DNA of 64,000 bases from Oscillospiraceae bacterium (GTDB taxonomy: Bacteria; Bacillota; Clostridia; Oscillospirales; Oscillospiraceae), in NCBI GenBank assembly GCA_009784725.1, contig WQXS01000005.1, forward strand, positions 23,381 to 87,380, given 5' to 3'. Positions 17,834-26,264 of the stretch are shown here, in pieces. A program made the translations under genes and the position numbers. The notes beneath the pieces are model-generated. The model saw only the letters and a program-made list of their open reading frames with translations. It had not been told where the DNA came from and searched no databases. The stretch's first letter is position 1; each line of letters starts with the position of its first letter.

Positions 17834-18250
17834 ATGTTTACTGCCCCTGACGCAAATGTTCTTATTGTAGATGATATAAAAACAAATCTGAAGGTCGTAT
17901 ACGGTTTTCTCGAGTCATATGAAATGAATGTGGATATGTGCCTTAGCGGTGCCGATGCGATTGAGATGGTGAAGTCCGAGCAGTATGACATTGTTTTTAT
18001 GGATTACCGTATGCCTGATATGGACGGAATCGAAGCAACAAAGAAAATAAGAGAAATCGAGGATGACAGTCAGATATATAAAAACCTGCCGATAATTGCA
18101 CTTACGGCGGATGCGGTTGAAAGCAAAAGAGATATGTTTATCGAAAACGGTCTTGATGATTTTATTTCAAAACCGATTGATGCGGACAAATTAAACGTTA
18201 TTTTGGAAAAATGGATACCAAAGCACAAACAGCTTGCAGCGGATGCATGA
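17834..18250 (+). CDS. Orphan receiver domain, possible remnant of a hybrid kinase
   Basis: About 138 residues from ATG 17834 (AAGGAG lies 14 bases upstream; an in-frame ATG at 17753 has no ribosome site). It is a lone receiver: VLIVDD at the start, phospho-acceptor in DIVFMDYRMPDMDG, the LTADA segment, and the lysine in FISKPIDADKL. The opening FTAPDANVLIVDD and the ending LEKWIPKHK closely resemble the receiver of the hybrid kinase at 53308-57603. It could be a CheY-like shuttle protein or the surviving C-terminus of a deleted hybrid kinase. It lies 160 bases after the HD-GYP gene and may be its partner. Confidence 0.7.
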   Translation: MFTAPDANVLIVDDIKTNLKVVYGFLESYEMNVDMCLSGADAIEMVKSEQYDIVFMDYRMPDMDGIEATKKIREIEDDSQIYKNLPIIALTADAVESKRDMFIENGLDDFISKPIDADKLNVILEKWIPKHKQLAADA

Positions 18251-18304
18251 ATGGGATTGCAATAATAACAGATACAACAAAGAGTAAAGGAGAGTTGTGA
18301 AATA

Positions 18305-19753
18305 ATGTCAAATGTCAAATTTATGTCGGGAGAGAATATCCCGCTCGAAATGCACAAGGTGCGGATGGTGCAAAAGGTTAACCTGCTGCCGGTCGAGGAG
18401 CGCCTCGACTGCATAAACGAAGCGGGCTATAACACGTTTTTGCTGAAAAACCGTGATGTTTTCATGGACATGCTGACCGACAGCGGCGTTAACGCAATGA
18501 GTCAGAATCAATATGCGGCTATGATGCGTGCCGATGACAGTTATGCGGGTTCGGAAACATTTTACCGTCTCGAGGCTGTGCTTAAGGATATTTTCGGCAT
18601 GGAATATTTTTTACCGGCTCATCAGGGGCGTGCATGTGAGCATATTATCGCACATACGCTCGTCAAGCCGGGAATGGTTACGATTATGAACTACCATTTC
18701 ACGACAACAAAAGCCCATATCACTCTCAAGGGTGGCTCGGTTGAGGAAATCGTAAACGATGAGGGTCTTAAAATTAAAAGTGATGCATCTTTTAAAGGTG
18801 ATATTGATATTGCAAAATTAAATGAATGCATCGCCAAACACGGCAAGGAAAAAATTGCGTTCGTCCGCATCGAGGCAGGCACCAACCTGATTGGCGGGCA
18901 GCCTGTTTCCATGGATAATATGCGTGAGGTATCGCGTATCTGCCGCAGTCAGGGCATCACACTTGTATATGATGCAAGCCTTCTTGGCGATAACCTTTAT
19001 TTCATAAAAGTCCGCGACCCCAAGTATAAGGATGTTGATATCAAGTCAATCACACGTGAAATCACTTCGCTCATGGATGTTGTCTATTTCTCCGCCCGCA
19101 AGCTCGGTTCGGCAAGGGGCGGCGGTATTCTTCTCTCCGACAAGGAGCTTTATCTGAAAATGCGCGAGCTTATAACATTATATGAAGGTTTCTTAACATA
19201 CGGCGGAATGTCGGTGCGTGAGATGGAAGCACTTTCCGTCGGCCTTGAAGAGACGATGGATTTTGAAGTTATCAACCAGACTCCGATTATTGTAGAAGCG
19301 CTCTGTAATGAGCTGCTTGCATCCGGTGTTCCGGTAGTAACACCGCCCGGCGGGCTCGGCTGCCATGTCGATGCAATGGAGTTTTGCTCGCATGTTCCGA
19401 AGGAGGAATACAGAGCAGGCGCACTTGCCGCCGCCATTTATCTTGCAAGCGGTGTGCGCTGCATGGAACGCGGTACACTCAGCGAACAGCGCAACGAAGA
19501 CGGCAGCGAACGTTTTGCCGAAATGGAGCTCGCCCGCATAGCGGTACCAAGGCGTGTCTTCACACTTTCACAGGTAAAATACACTGCCGACCGCATAAAC
19601 TGGCTCTACAAAAACCGCAGCATAATAGGCGGTCTCCGCTTCACCGAAGAACCCGCAATGCTCCGTTTCTTCTTCGGCCGCCTCGAGCCCACCTCCGATT
19701 GGCCATCAAAACTCGCCGCACAATTCCGCAAAGACTTCGGCGAGAGCCTGTAG
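18305..19753 (+). CDS. tnaA: Tryptophanase / beta-eliminating lyase
   Basis: A 482-residue PLP-dependent enzyme of the tryptophanase/tyrosine phenol-lyase family (usual length 455-485). Family blocks are clear: GYNTFLLKNRDVFMDMLTDSG, AHQGRACEHI, GGQPVSMDNMR, VYDASLLGDNLYFIK, and EGFLTYGGMSVREMEAL. The PLP-binding lysine is expected at Lys266 within FSARKLGSARGGG; E. coli TnaA has SAKKD there. Tryptophanase splits tryptophan into indole, pyruvate and ammonia. A tyrosine phenol-lyase or another aromatic or thiol substrate cannot be excluded. AAAGGAGAG precedes the start. No tnaC leader is seen. Confidence 0.8.
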   Translation: MSNVKFMSGENIPLEMHKVRMVQKVNLLPVEERLDCINEAGYNTFLLKNRDVFMDMLTDSGVNAMSQNQYAAMMRADDSYAGSETFYRLEAVLKDIFGMEYFLPAHQGRACEHIIAHTLVKPGMVTIMNYHFTTTKAHITLKGGSVEEIVNDEGLKIKSDASFKGDIDIAKLNECIAKHGKEKIAFVRIEAGTNLIGGQPVSMDNMREVSRICRSQGITLVYDASLLGDNLYFIKVRDPKYKDVDIKSITREITSLMDVVYFSARKLGSARGGGILLSDKELYLKMRELITLYEGFLTYGGMSVREMEALSVGLEETMDFEVINQTPIIVEALCNELLASGVPVVTPPGGLGCHVDAMEFCSHVPKEEYRAGALAAAIYLASGVRCMERGTLSEQRNEDGSERFAEMELARIAVPRRVFTLSQVKYTADRINWLYKNRSIIGGLRFTEEPAMLRFFFGRLEPTSDWPSKLAAQFRKDFGESL

Positions 19754-19757
19754 GTTT

Positions 19758-19841
19758 AAAATTGAAACAGGGGGACAGGTACAGTGTTTCACTTTAACGT
19801 CCGGAAGTGAAACACTGTACCTGTCCCCCTGTTTCAATTTT
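19758..19841. terminator. Perfect 37-bp inverted repeat, bidirectional terminator (REP-like family)
   Basis: Arms 19758-19794 and 19805-19841 are perfect reverse complements around a 10-base loop (TAACGTCCGG), with A-rich and T-rich ends that give U-tracts on both strands. It fills the gap between two convergent genes, starting 5 bases after the tnaA stop and touching the MFS stop. The inner sequence GGGGGACAGGTACAGTG recurs at 31550-31570. Its form fits a strong bidirectional terminator made from a dispersed palindrome. Confidence 0.85.
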
Positions 19842-19842
19842 T

Positions 19843-21126
19843 TTAATATTTTTTCTTTAGTATTATCATCAGCACTATCCCGGCGGTGGCGAAGATGGAG
19901 GCGATGATGAAGGCGGGGTACATTAGGTTGATGTCTGCGGCTGCTATGTTTTTGTAGTAGCCGGCTATTTGTGAGGAAATTATTGCGCCGGCGCCGAAAC
20001 CGAGCAGGATAAAGCCGTAGTTTGCCGCCATGTTTTTTGGTCCGAAGAGGTCGGCTATCAGAGACGGGAAGGTTCCGAGGATGCCTCCGTAAAAGAATCC
20101 GATTAAGGCAATTAAGCCAAATACCCAGTAGCCTGTTACAAGGTTAACAAACAGTGACAGGATTGCTGTTCCTGTAAGCAATACAAGAACAGTATTTATT
20201 CTTCCGAGCTTGTCGGATATTATTCCCCAGAGCAGCCGCCCGAGAGAGTTTGTGACAGATATTGCGATTACGCCAATCGTTGCCGTCTGCGTGAGCCCTT
20301 TTGCAAAGGCAATAGGTTTTGCAAAACCAATCATCATAAGTCCGCCCATACATGCAAACATCAAAGTGAACAGCACAAGATAAAACTGCGGTGTCCTGAG
20401 CATCTCCGACGGCGCATAATTTTTTGACTCCAGACAGGGGGACGGTTCTCCTGTCTGATTGTGCGTTTCCGACACACTTGTCTTATTTGAATCAGACAGG
20501 AGAACCGTCCCCTTGTCTGGTGGATTCTTTAAGAAAACACTTCCGACCGAGCAGACAACTAAAAATATCGCAGCAAGCACTACTAATGCACGTGGTTCTC
20601 CTACGCCTTCACCGCCGAAGTCTGTTATCATTTTTTCGACGACGGGTGTGAATATTACACCGCCAAAACCAAGTGCGGATACGATGATTCCCGATATAAA
20701 ACCTTTTTTGTGCGGGAACCATTTTTGGACGCAGGCGATTGTTGTAGAGTATGTAAAGCCCATACCTACACCACCCATGCAGCCGTACGTCAACCACAGC
20801 ACCCAGCCGCTTCCGGGCTGTACAAAGGATGCAAGGAAAAACCCCAACGATAAAATGATGCCGCCCGTAAACACAACAATACGGGTATTAAACCTTACGG
20901 CAAGCTTTCCGCCGAACACGCTTCCGAGAGAAAGTGTTGCAAGCAGCAAGGAAAACGTGAGACCCGCAGCAGCGTTATCACCATCGAATATGCTCTCGGC
21001 GATGCCTGTCTGGAACACACTCCATATGTATGCTATTCCGAGCGTCAATTGAATTAATATTGCGGCGGCAACAGGATAAAATGCATGTCTTTTCATTATG
21101 CTACGCATAATATACAAAACATGCAT
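19843..21126 (-). CDS. MFS transporter, OFA-like (oxalate/formate antiporter family)
   Basis: A 427-residue carrier with about 12 membrane helices. The N-terminal half (IQLTLGIAYIWSVFQTGIAE, GGVGMGFTYSTTIACVQKWFPHKKG) is typical of the OFA group. OFA members exchange organic anions such as oxalate and formate; the substrate here is unknown. The central cytoplasmic loop is partly encoded by a 91-base palindrome (20430-20520) that stays in frame and adds about 30 hydrophilic residues. Starts at 21126, 21108 and 21096 are possible. ACAGGAA lies close before 21126. Confidence 0.85.
   Translation of the reverse strand: MHVLYIMRSIMKRHAFYPVAAAILIQLTLGIAYIWSVFQTGIAESIFDGDNAAAGLTFSLLLATLSLGSVFGGKLAVRFNTRIVVFTGGIILSLGFFLASFVQPGSGWVLWLTYGCMGGVGMGFTYSTTIACVQKWFPHKKGFISGIIVSALGFGGVIFTPVVEKMITDFGGEGVGEPRALVVLAAIFLVVCSVGSVFLKNPPDKGTVLLSDSNKTSVSETHNQTGEPSPCLESKNYAPSEMLRTPQFYLVLFTLMFACMGGLMMIGFAKPIAFAKGLTQTATIGVIAISVTNSLGRLLWGIISDKLGRINTVLVLLTGTAILSLFVNLVTGYWVFGLIALIGFFYGGILGTFPSLIADLFGPKNMAANYGFILLGFGAGAIISSQIAGYYKNIAAADINLMYPAFIIASIFATAGIVLMIILKKKY
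20430..20520. repeat. REP-like palindrome inserted in frame in the MFS gene
   Basis: Arms 20430-20460 and 20490-20520 are 31 bases each with a single mismatch, separated by 29 bases. Both contain GGGGACGGTTCTCCTGTC, the same core as the gene-end palindromes elsewhere in this window. It is translated within the loop between helices 6 and 7 of the MFS carrier. Confidence 0.85.
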
Positions 21127-21145
21127 TTCCTGTCTACGGTAATAT

Positions 21146-22546
21146 TTACCTAAGTTTTGCCAGCAGCTCCCCTGCTCCTTTGGTGATAGTTTCTATGCAC
21201 TCACCCTCAAAGGGTGACTTAATTCCCGCACAGGCAATTAAGTCCGTAAATCTCATTGTCCCCGCTTTTTTCAGAAGGTCGATATAACTTGTCCATGCGG
21301 CTTTTTTATTTGACTCCATCCAGACACGGTACTGGAGCGCACATGACTCTGCAAGACAGTAGTCAATATAATAAAACGGACGCTCATAAATATGTGCCTG
21401 GCGCTGCCAGTGTCCGCCGTTTCCGAAGAAGGGATCACCGTCATAGTCAAGATGCGGTTTGTATTCCATTTCAAGCTTTTTCCATGCCTGCTTGCGCTCG
21501 CTTGGGGACATGTCCGGGTTTTCATACACGATATGCTGAAACTCGTCTACCGTACACCCGTAGGGTATAAACGCAAGTGCCGCTGCAAGCTGCATGTGCA
21601 GGAATTTATCTGTTTCATCCTTAAAGAATGACTGCATCCAGTCAGCTGTAAAAAACTCCATCGACATTGAATGAATCTCGGCTATATCACTTGTATAATC
21701 CTGATACTCCACAATATCAATATCTCTTGCCATGTATGACGCAAGTGCATGTCCGCATTCATGTGTGAGAACGTCAACATCCTCGCTTGTGCCGTTAAAG
21801 TTTGCGAAAATAAACGGCGAGCCGTAATCGGGGAGGAAATGACAATATCCGCCGCCGGATTTCCCTTCCTTTGCGAGTACGTCGAATAGTTCATTTTCCA
21901 GCATGAAATCAAAGAATTCCTTTGTTTCCGCAGAAAGCTCATCATACATTTTTTTACCCGCTTCGAACATTTCCTCGGGTGTCCCCTTTGGAGTCGGATT
22001 GCCGTCGGCATAATAGATATCTTCGTCAAAGAACTTCAGGCTTTCGACACCAAGGTCTTTTTGTCTTTGCTCATGCATTTTGCGCAGAAAAGGTACCAAA
22101 ACCTTTTTGACCTGATCGCGGAATCTTTTTACCGTAGCCGCATCATAGCTGTTGCGCTCCATTTTGATATATCCGAGCTTTATATAGTTTTCATAACCCA
22201 TTTTCTGTGCCATGCTGTGGCGGAGCTTTACCAGCTCGTCATAAATATCGTCTAGTTCCTTTTCATTTTCAACGAAAAACTCCGTACGCTTTTTATATGC
22301 GGCTTTGCGTACTTCCCTGTCTGCAGAAAGCTGGTATGCGCGAAGCTGGGAGAGATTTTGTTTTTTGCCGTCAAAATCAAGGCTTGCCGATGCGAGCAGT
22401 TTATTATACTTTGTGCAAAGAGCGTTTTCCTTCTGCATTTCTTCAATCAGTTTTTCGTCAAAGCCTTTGAGCTTTAGCTCCGCATTAACAAACCATAATT
22501 CGCCGAGTTCTTTTTCAAGCTCGGCCCTAAACGGGGAGTTTATCAT
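21146..22546 (-). CDS. M3-family oligoendopeptidase, catalytic part (frameshifted gene)
   Basis: A 466-residue frame holding the catalytic domain of an M3 (PepF-like) zinc metallopeptidase. The zinc site HECGH is at 262-266, with the downstream glutamate in SDIAEIHSMSMEF as the likely third ligand. The start ATG at 22546 is internal to the original gene. The frame upstream reads back through PLFEKAGVDFYRE and joins the N-terminal piece at 22543-22827. Restoring one base in the GGG run at 22584-22586 would give a single protein of about 560 residues, the usual family length. The enzyme cleaves short peptides in the cytoplasm, which fits the two peptide importers nearby. Confidence 0.85.
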   Translation of the reverse strand: MINSPFRAELEKELGELWFVNAELKLKGFDEKLIEEMQKENALCTKYNKLLASASLDFDGKKQNLSQLRAYQLSADREVRKAAYKKRTEFFVENEKELDDIYDELVKLRHSMAQKMGYENYIKLGYIKMERNSYDAATVKRFRDQVKKVLVPFLRKMHEQRQKDLGVESLKFFDEDIYYADGNPTPKGTPEEMFEAGKKMYDELSAETKEFFDFMLENELFDVLAKEGKSGGGYCHFLPDYGSPFIFANFNGTSEDVDVLTHECGHALASYMARDIDIVEYQDYTSDIAEIHSMSMEFFTADWMQSFFKDETDKFLHMQLAAALAFIPYGCTVDEFQHIVYENPDMSPSERKQAWKKLEMEYKPHLDYDGDPFFGNGGHWQRQAHIYERPFYYIDYCLAESCALQYRVWMESNKKAAWTSYIDLLKKAGTMRFTDLIACAGIKSPFEGECIETITKGAGELLAKLR

Positions 22547-22827
22547 TTCACGGTAAAAATCAACTCCCGCCTTTTCAAATAACGGGCTGTTTCATCAATA
22601 AAATCATTCTCTTTATTGTAGAATTCATCTCTTGTATCAACAGTGTGCCGTATATATACCAGAGCCGACATCGTATATATGTTTTTAAATGTTTTCTTGA
22701 ACTTTTTGTACTGCTCCATAACATCGGATACGCTTTTAGCATTTTTGACCGCCGAAACTATTGATGCGCTTTCCGATATGATTTTTGCCGTATCGGGTCT
22801 TTCATATGGTATTTTTGAAAATTTCAT
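22543..22827 (-). pseudogene. N-terminal fragment of the frameshifted M3 oligoendopeptidase
   Basis: A 94-residue frame starting at 22827 behind a strong AGGAGGG site. Residues 1-81 (MKFSKIPYERPDTAKII through YIRHTVDTRDEFYNKENDF) are the typical start of clostridial M3 oligoendopeptidases. After DETA the reading departs from the family pattern and stops 13 codons later. The family sequence continues in the -1 frame as PLFEKAG, pointing to loss of one C in a C-run (GGG on the plus strand at 22584-22586). It could be a true mutation, a phase-variable tract or a sequence error. Confidence 0.8.
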
Positions 22828-22901
22828 AACGCCCTCCTGATTTTAAAATATTATTTATGTTTTATCGCAGCCGTTCTTATCTCAACTCTATGGCAGCAAC
22901 C

Positions 22902-25900
22902 TTACCGCAAATATCTGCTGAGTTTTTCCATGACCTTGCCTACATCGAGCGGCTTGCCGAGATGGTCGTCCATTCCGGCTGCAAAGCACGCTTCTATATC
23001 ATCCTTAAATACATTTGCCGTCATTGCGATTATTGCAATTTTATCTCTTTTGCGGGTCTGAAGCGCACGGATATGCCTTGTTGCCGTCAGACCGTCCATT
23101 TGCGGCATTTGCAGGTCCATAAGGATAATGTCATATTTTTCCGGCTCGGCGGTGACCATATCTACAGCCTCCCTGCCGTTTTCGGCGCAGTCGATGTTAA
23201 GCCCGCTGTCTTCAAGCAGCGCAATGAGTATTTCACGGTTGATTTCGACATCCTCGGCAACCAGAAGGTTTTTCCCCGTAAATGCACCGCTTTTAATCAT
23301 ACCGTACTCGCCCGTGCTGTACTGAGCTGTGCCGGTCTCGCTTGTTTTATTCGCTGAATCCTTGTCTTTTGTACCTGTTCCGAGATATACGGTGAAGAAG
23401 AACTTTGCTCCTTTTCCAAGCTCGGATTCGACCCATATACGCCCGTCCATCATCTGTACAATCCGTTTTGCTATCGCAAGACCAAGCCCTGTTCCGCCGT
23501 ACGCTCTGCCTGTTTTGCTCTCTGCCTGTTCGAAAACCTCAAAGAGTTTAGTCTGCTGTTCGGGTGAAATCCCAATACCGTCATCGGTTACTTTCACCTT
23601 CAGCTCACAGGTATTAACCCGCTCCTTTACCAGTGATATATCCATATGGATATTGCCGCCGACCTGGGTAAATTTAACTGCGTTCCATAAAATATTTATC
23701 AGTACCTGCGAGAGCCGCTGTTCATCCCCTGTCAGATAAGCCGGAATTTTCTTGTCAAGCTCAACGGTTAAGGTCTGCTTTTTTTCATCGGCGCGAAAAT
23801 GAATCATTGTCAGAACTTTTTCTATCATATGTTCAAAATGGAATTCCGTCGACAGAAGCTCAAGCTTGTTTGCTTCAATTTTTGCCATGTCCAAAATGTC
23901 GTTTACCATACCGAGCAAATGAGATGAAGCATCGCCGATTTTGTTGAGAGCGTGGGTTTTTTCTTCGATTTCGTATGTTCTTTTACCGATTGCCGTCATG
24001 CCGATAATTGCATTGAGCGGGGTGCGCATTTCATGGCTCATGTTCGAGAGAAACTCGGATTTTGCATGGCTTGCAGCCTCAGCTGCTTCAAGCCGCCTCT
24101 GCTCTGTTATGTCGGTGTAAAAGCCTTCGATTGTGTGGGGTCTGCCTTCTTCGTCATAATCGGTTACATGGCTTCTGTCCCAAATCCATTTTACTGCTCC
24201 GTTTTTCGTCACTATCCTGTATGTAGTTTCCATCGGCAATCCCTGATAAAGAGTTTCATCCATCAGTTTTTGCAGCATCGGTATATCATCGGGATAAACC
24301 ACATCAAAATAGTTCATCTGCGGCTCTCCCATGATTTCTTCACGGGTATATCCGGTAAGGTTAAAGCAGCCTTCACTTAAAAACTTCAACGGATAATCGG
24401 GGGGAGTATTTTCGGATTGAAAAACCATTCCGGGAAGACTGTTGAGCAGAAGCTCCGTACGTTGTACCAGTCTGCGTCTGTTGTTACTCTCAACAAATAA
24501 TGCGGCGAAGTCTGCAAGCGATGATGCAAAGTTACGCTCTTCGTTTGTCCACTCTCTGCCGGTCCGGTACAGGGTTGTTTCATCCTGCTCGATGCAGATG
24601 ACCCCGACAAGCTTTCCGCTGACACGGACCGGAGCATCAAGCGTTGCACGCAGCTCGGGGCCGTAATATTTTTCAAATACAGGCGTAAGCGGGTTTGGAC
24701 TTTGTGCATCGTCTGTAACAATAAGACGTTCCGTTTTTAATAATCTGATATACTCATCACTATCGGATAAATCTATTTCCCCGGCGTTGGAGAAGCTTTT
24801 TGTTTTGGGGTCATATAGTTTTACACATTTAAGAGTATCGGTTTCTTCTTCATAATCCCAGACTCCTACTCTGCTTGTATTTAATGCAAGACAGGCAATT
24901 TTTACAAGATATTCGGATGCAGAGTTAATATCGCCCGATAAAAATTCAACGGATTCCATAATAATCGAAAGTGCGTCCGTTAATTTCATTGCGTAGTCAT
25001 ATCTGTCTTTCTGGACCTGCTCCAATTCCTTGCGTTTTGTTATATCGCGCGCCATTCCCATTACATATGCAATTGCCCCGTCTATTCTGATGGGCATTCT
25101 TATTGTTTCATATGTTTTAAACGAACCTTTGCTGTCTGCAATTATTTCTTCCTGCTTAACGGGCAAACCGCTTTCGATAACCTTGTGGTTAAGCACATCA
25201 TAATTTCTCTCAAGTGTGCCCGGCTCCCATATTTCATTTTCATTTTTTCCTAATATATCCTCTAAACTCAAGCTGTAATTTTCCAGCATCGCCTTGTTTA
25301 CATGCGTAAAACGCAAATTGAGGTCCTTTATGTATATAAGGTCGGGAATTGTGTCAAAAAACGTATCAAGCATGGTTGAATGGATTACAAGCGCACGTTT
25401 TTTCTCGTCAAAGCCCTCGATTATCTGTGACTGCATCAGATTCAGGTTGCTTTCGAGAACATCAAGCTCATTGCCCGGGTTTTGCACCTCTTCCGCTTCA
25501 GGCTCAGGCAGTTCTTTTAACGAAACCATTATCTTTCGGAAATTCGTAACATTGCCCACAAGTTGTTTAACCGGCTTAAAAATCCATTCCTGAATCATAA
25601 TGAGATTAATAACTATAGCTATTGCAAAAAACACCAGTATTACTGCAGAAAATATTCCGGCAAGAAGTTCTCTTTCCTGCATAACCGTGTCCATCAGAAT
25701 GTCAATGCAGACAAATGCGGTAATGCTGCCGTCCGAGCGGTAAACAGGTTCAAATGTTGTCAGGAGCCAACCCCACTGTGAGCGTGATATGTCACGTACC
25801 GGATCGGGACCGTAGACCCTCTCATTAAACTCCTCATAACTAAGCTCTGTACCGTCACCGAACCATATTTCAAACTCACCGAGCTCCATCGCTGTTTCCG

Positions 25901-26264
25901 GATCCTCATCGGCGTCAAAAACAAACAGCATCCCTCCGTCAATGATTCTTACCACATACACATACAGAACCTCGGGTTTGCTTTGCAGCACTTTCATCAA
26001 GTCAATCACCCGCTCATATTCGCTGTCTTTTTCAAGCGTTTCCAGATACCGGTCAATTGAATCACCGTCGATTGACTCTGAAAGTATTTGTGCAAGCATT
26101 TCGGCTTTTTCTGCTTTTTCATTAAGCACTCTCGTATTAAAAAGCTGCAGCGATACATATATCATGGCTGCGGCAACCAAAAGAGGTGCAAGAACAAGGA
26201 TAATTGACAACCTTATTCTGAGCGATTTATTCCATTTTACTTTTGAGATGCTTTTTTTATTCAT
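22902..26264 (-). CDS. Hybrid sensor histidine kinase (PAS-GAF-PAS-HisKA-HATPase-REC)
   Basis: A 1120-residue membrane sensor kinase. A first membrane helix (about 18-40) and a second (about 203-225) flank an extracellular sensor of some 160 residues. Then come a PAS domain (300-415), a GAF domain (425-595), a second PAS (605-725, ending in [11 protein letters not shown]), the dimerisation domain with phospho-accepting His744 in SHEMRTP, an ATPase domain with GGTGLGLAI, and a receiver from about 998 with Asp1050. No output domain follows. Its ATG overlaps the CotH stop by 4 bases, so its signal is probably linked to the CotH/VTC operon. Confidence 0.93.
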   Translation of the reverse strand: MNKKSISKVKWNKSLRIRLSIILVLAPLLVAAAMIYVSLQLFNTRVLNEKAEKAEMLAQILSESIDGDSIDRYLETLEKDSEYERVIDLMKVLQSKPEVLYVYVVRIIDGGMLFVFDADEDPETAMELGEFEIWFGDGTELSYEEFNERVYGPDPVRDISRSQWGWLLTTFEPVYRSDGSITAFVCIDILMDTVMQERELLAGIFSAVILVFFAIAIVINLIMIQEWIFKPVKQLVGNVTNFRKIMVSLKELPEPEAEEVQNPGNELDVLESNLNLMQSQIIEGFDEKKRALVIHSTMLDTFFDTIPDLIYIKDLNLRFTHVNKAMLENYSLSLEDILGKNENEIWEPGTLERNYDVLNHKVIESGLPVKQEEIIADSKGSFKTYETIRMPIRIDGAIAYVMGMARDITKRKELEQVQKDRYDYAMKLTDALSIIMESVEFLSGDINSASEYLVKIACLALNTSRVGVWDYEEETDTLKCVKLYDPKTKSFSNAGEIDLSDSDEYIRLLKTERLIVTDDAQSPNPLTPVFEKYYGPELRATLDAPVRVSGKLVGVICIEQDETTLYRTGREWTNEERNFASSLADFAALFVESNNRRRLVQRTELLLNSLPGMVFQSENTPPDYPLKFLSEGCFNLTGYTREEIMGEPQMNYFDVVYPDDIPMLQKLMDETLYQGLPMETTYRIVTKNGAVKWIWDRSHVTDYDEEGRPHTIEGFYTDITEQRRLEAAEAASHAKSEFLSNMSHEMRTPLNAIIGMTAIGKRTYEIEEKTHALNKIGDASSHLLGMVNDILDMAKIEANKLELLSTEFHFEHMIEKVLTMIHFRADEKKQTLTVELDKKIPAYLTGDEQRLSQVLINILWNAVKFTQVGGNIHMDISLVKERVNTCELKVKVTDDGIGISPEQQTKLFEVFEQAESKTGRAYGGTGLGLAIAKRIVQMMDGRIWVESELGKGAKFFFTVYLGTGTKDKDSANKTSETGTAQYSTGEYGMIKSGAFTGKNLLVAEDVEINREILIALLEDSGLNIDCAENGREAVDMVTAEPEKYDIILMDLQMPQMDGLTATRHIRALQTRKRDKIAIIAMTANVFKDDIEACFAAGMDDHLGKPLDVGKVMEKLSRYLR

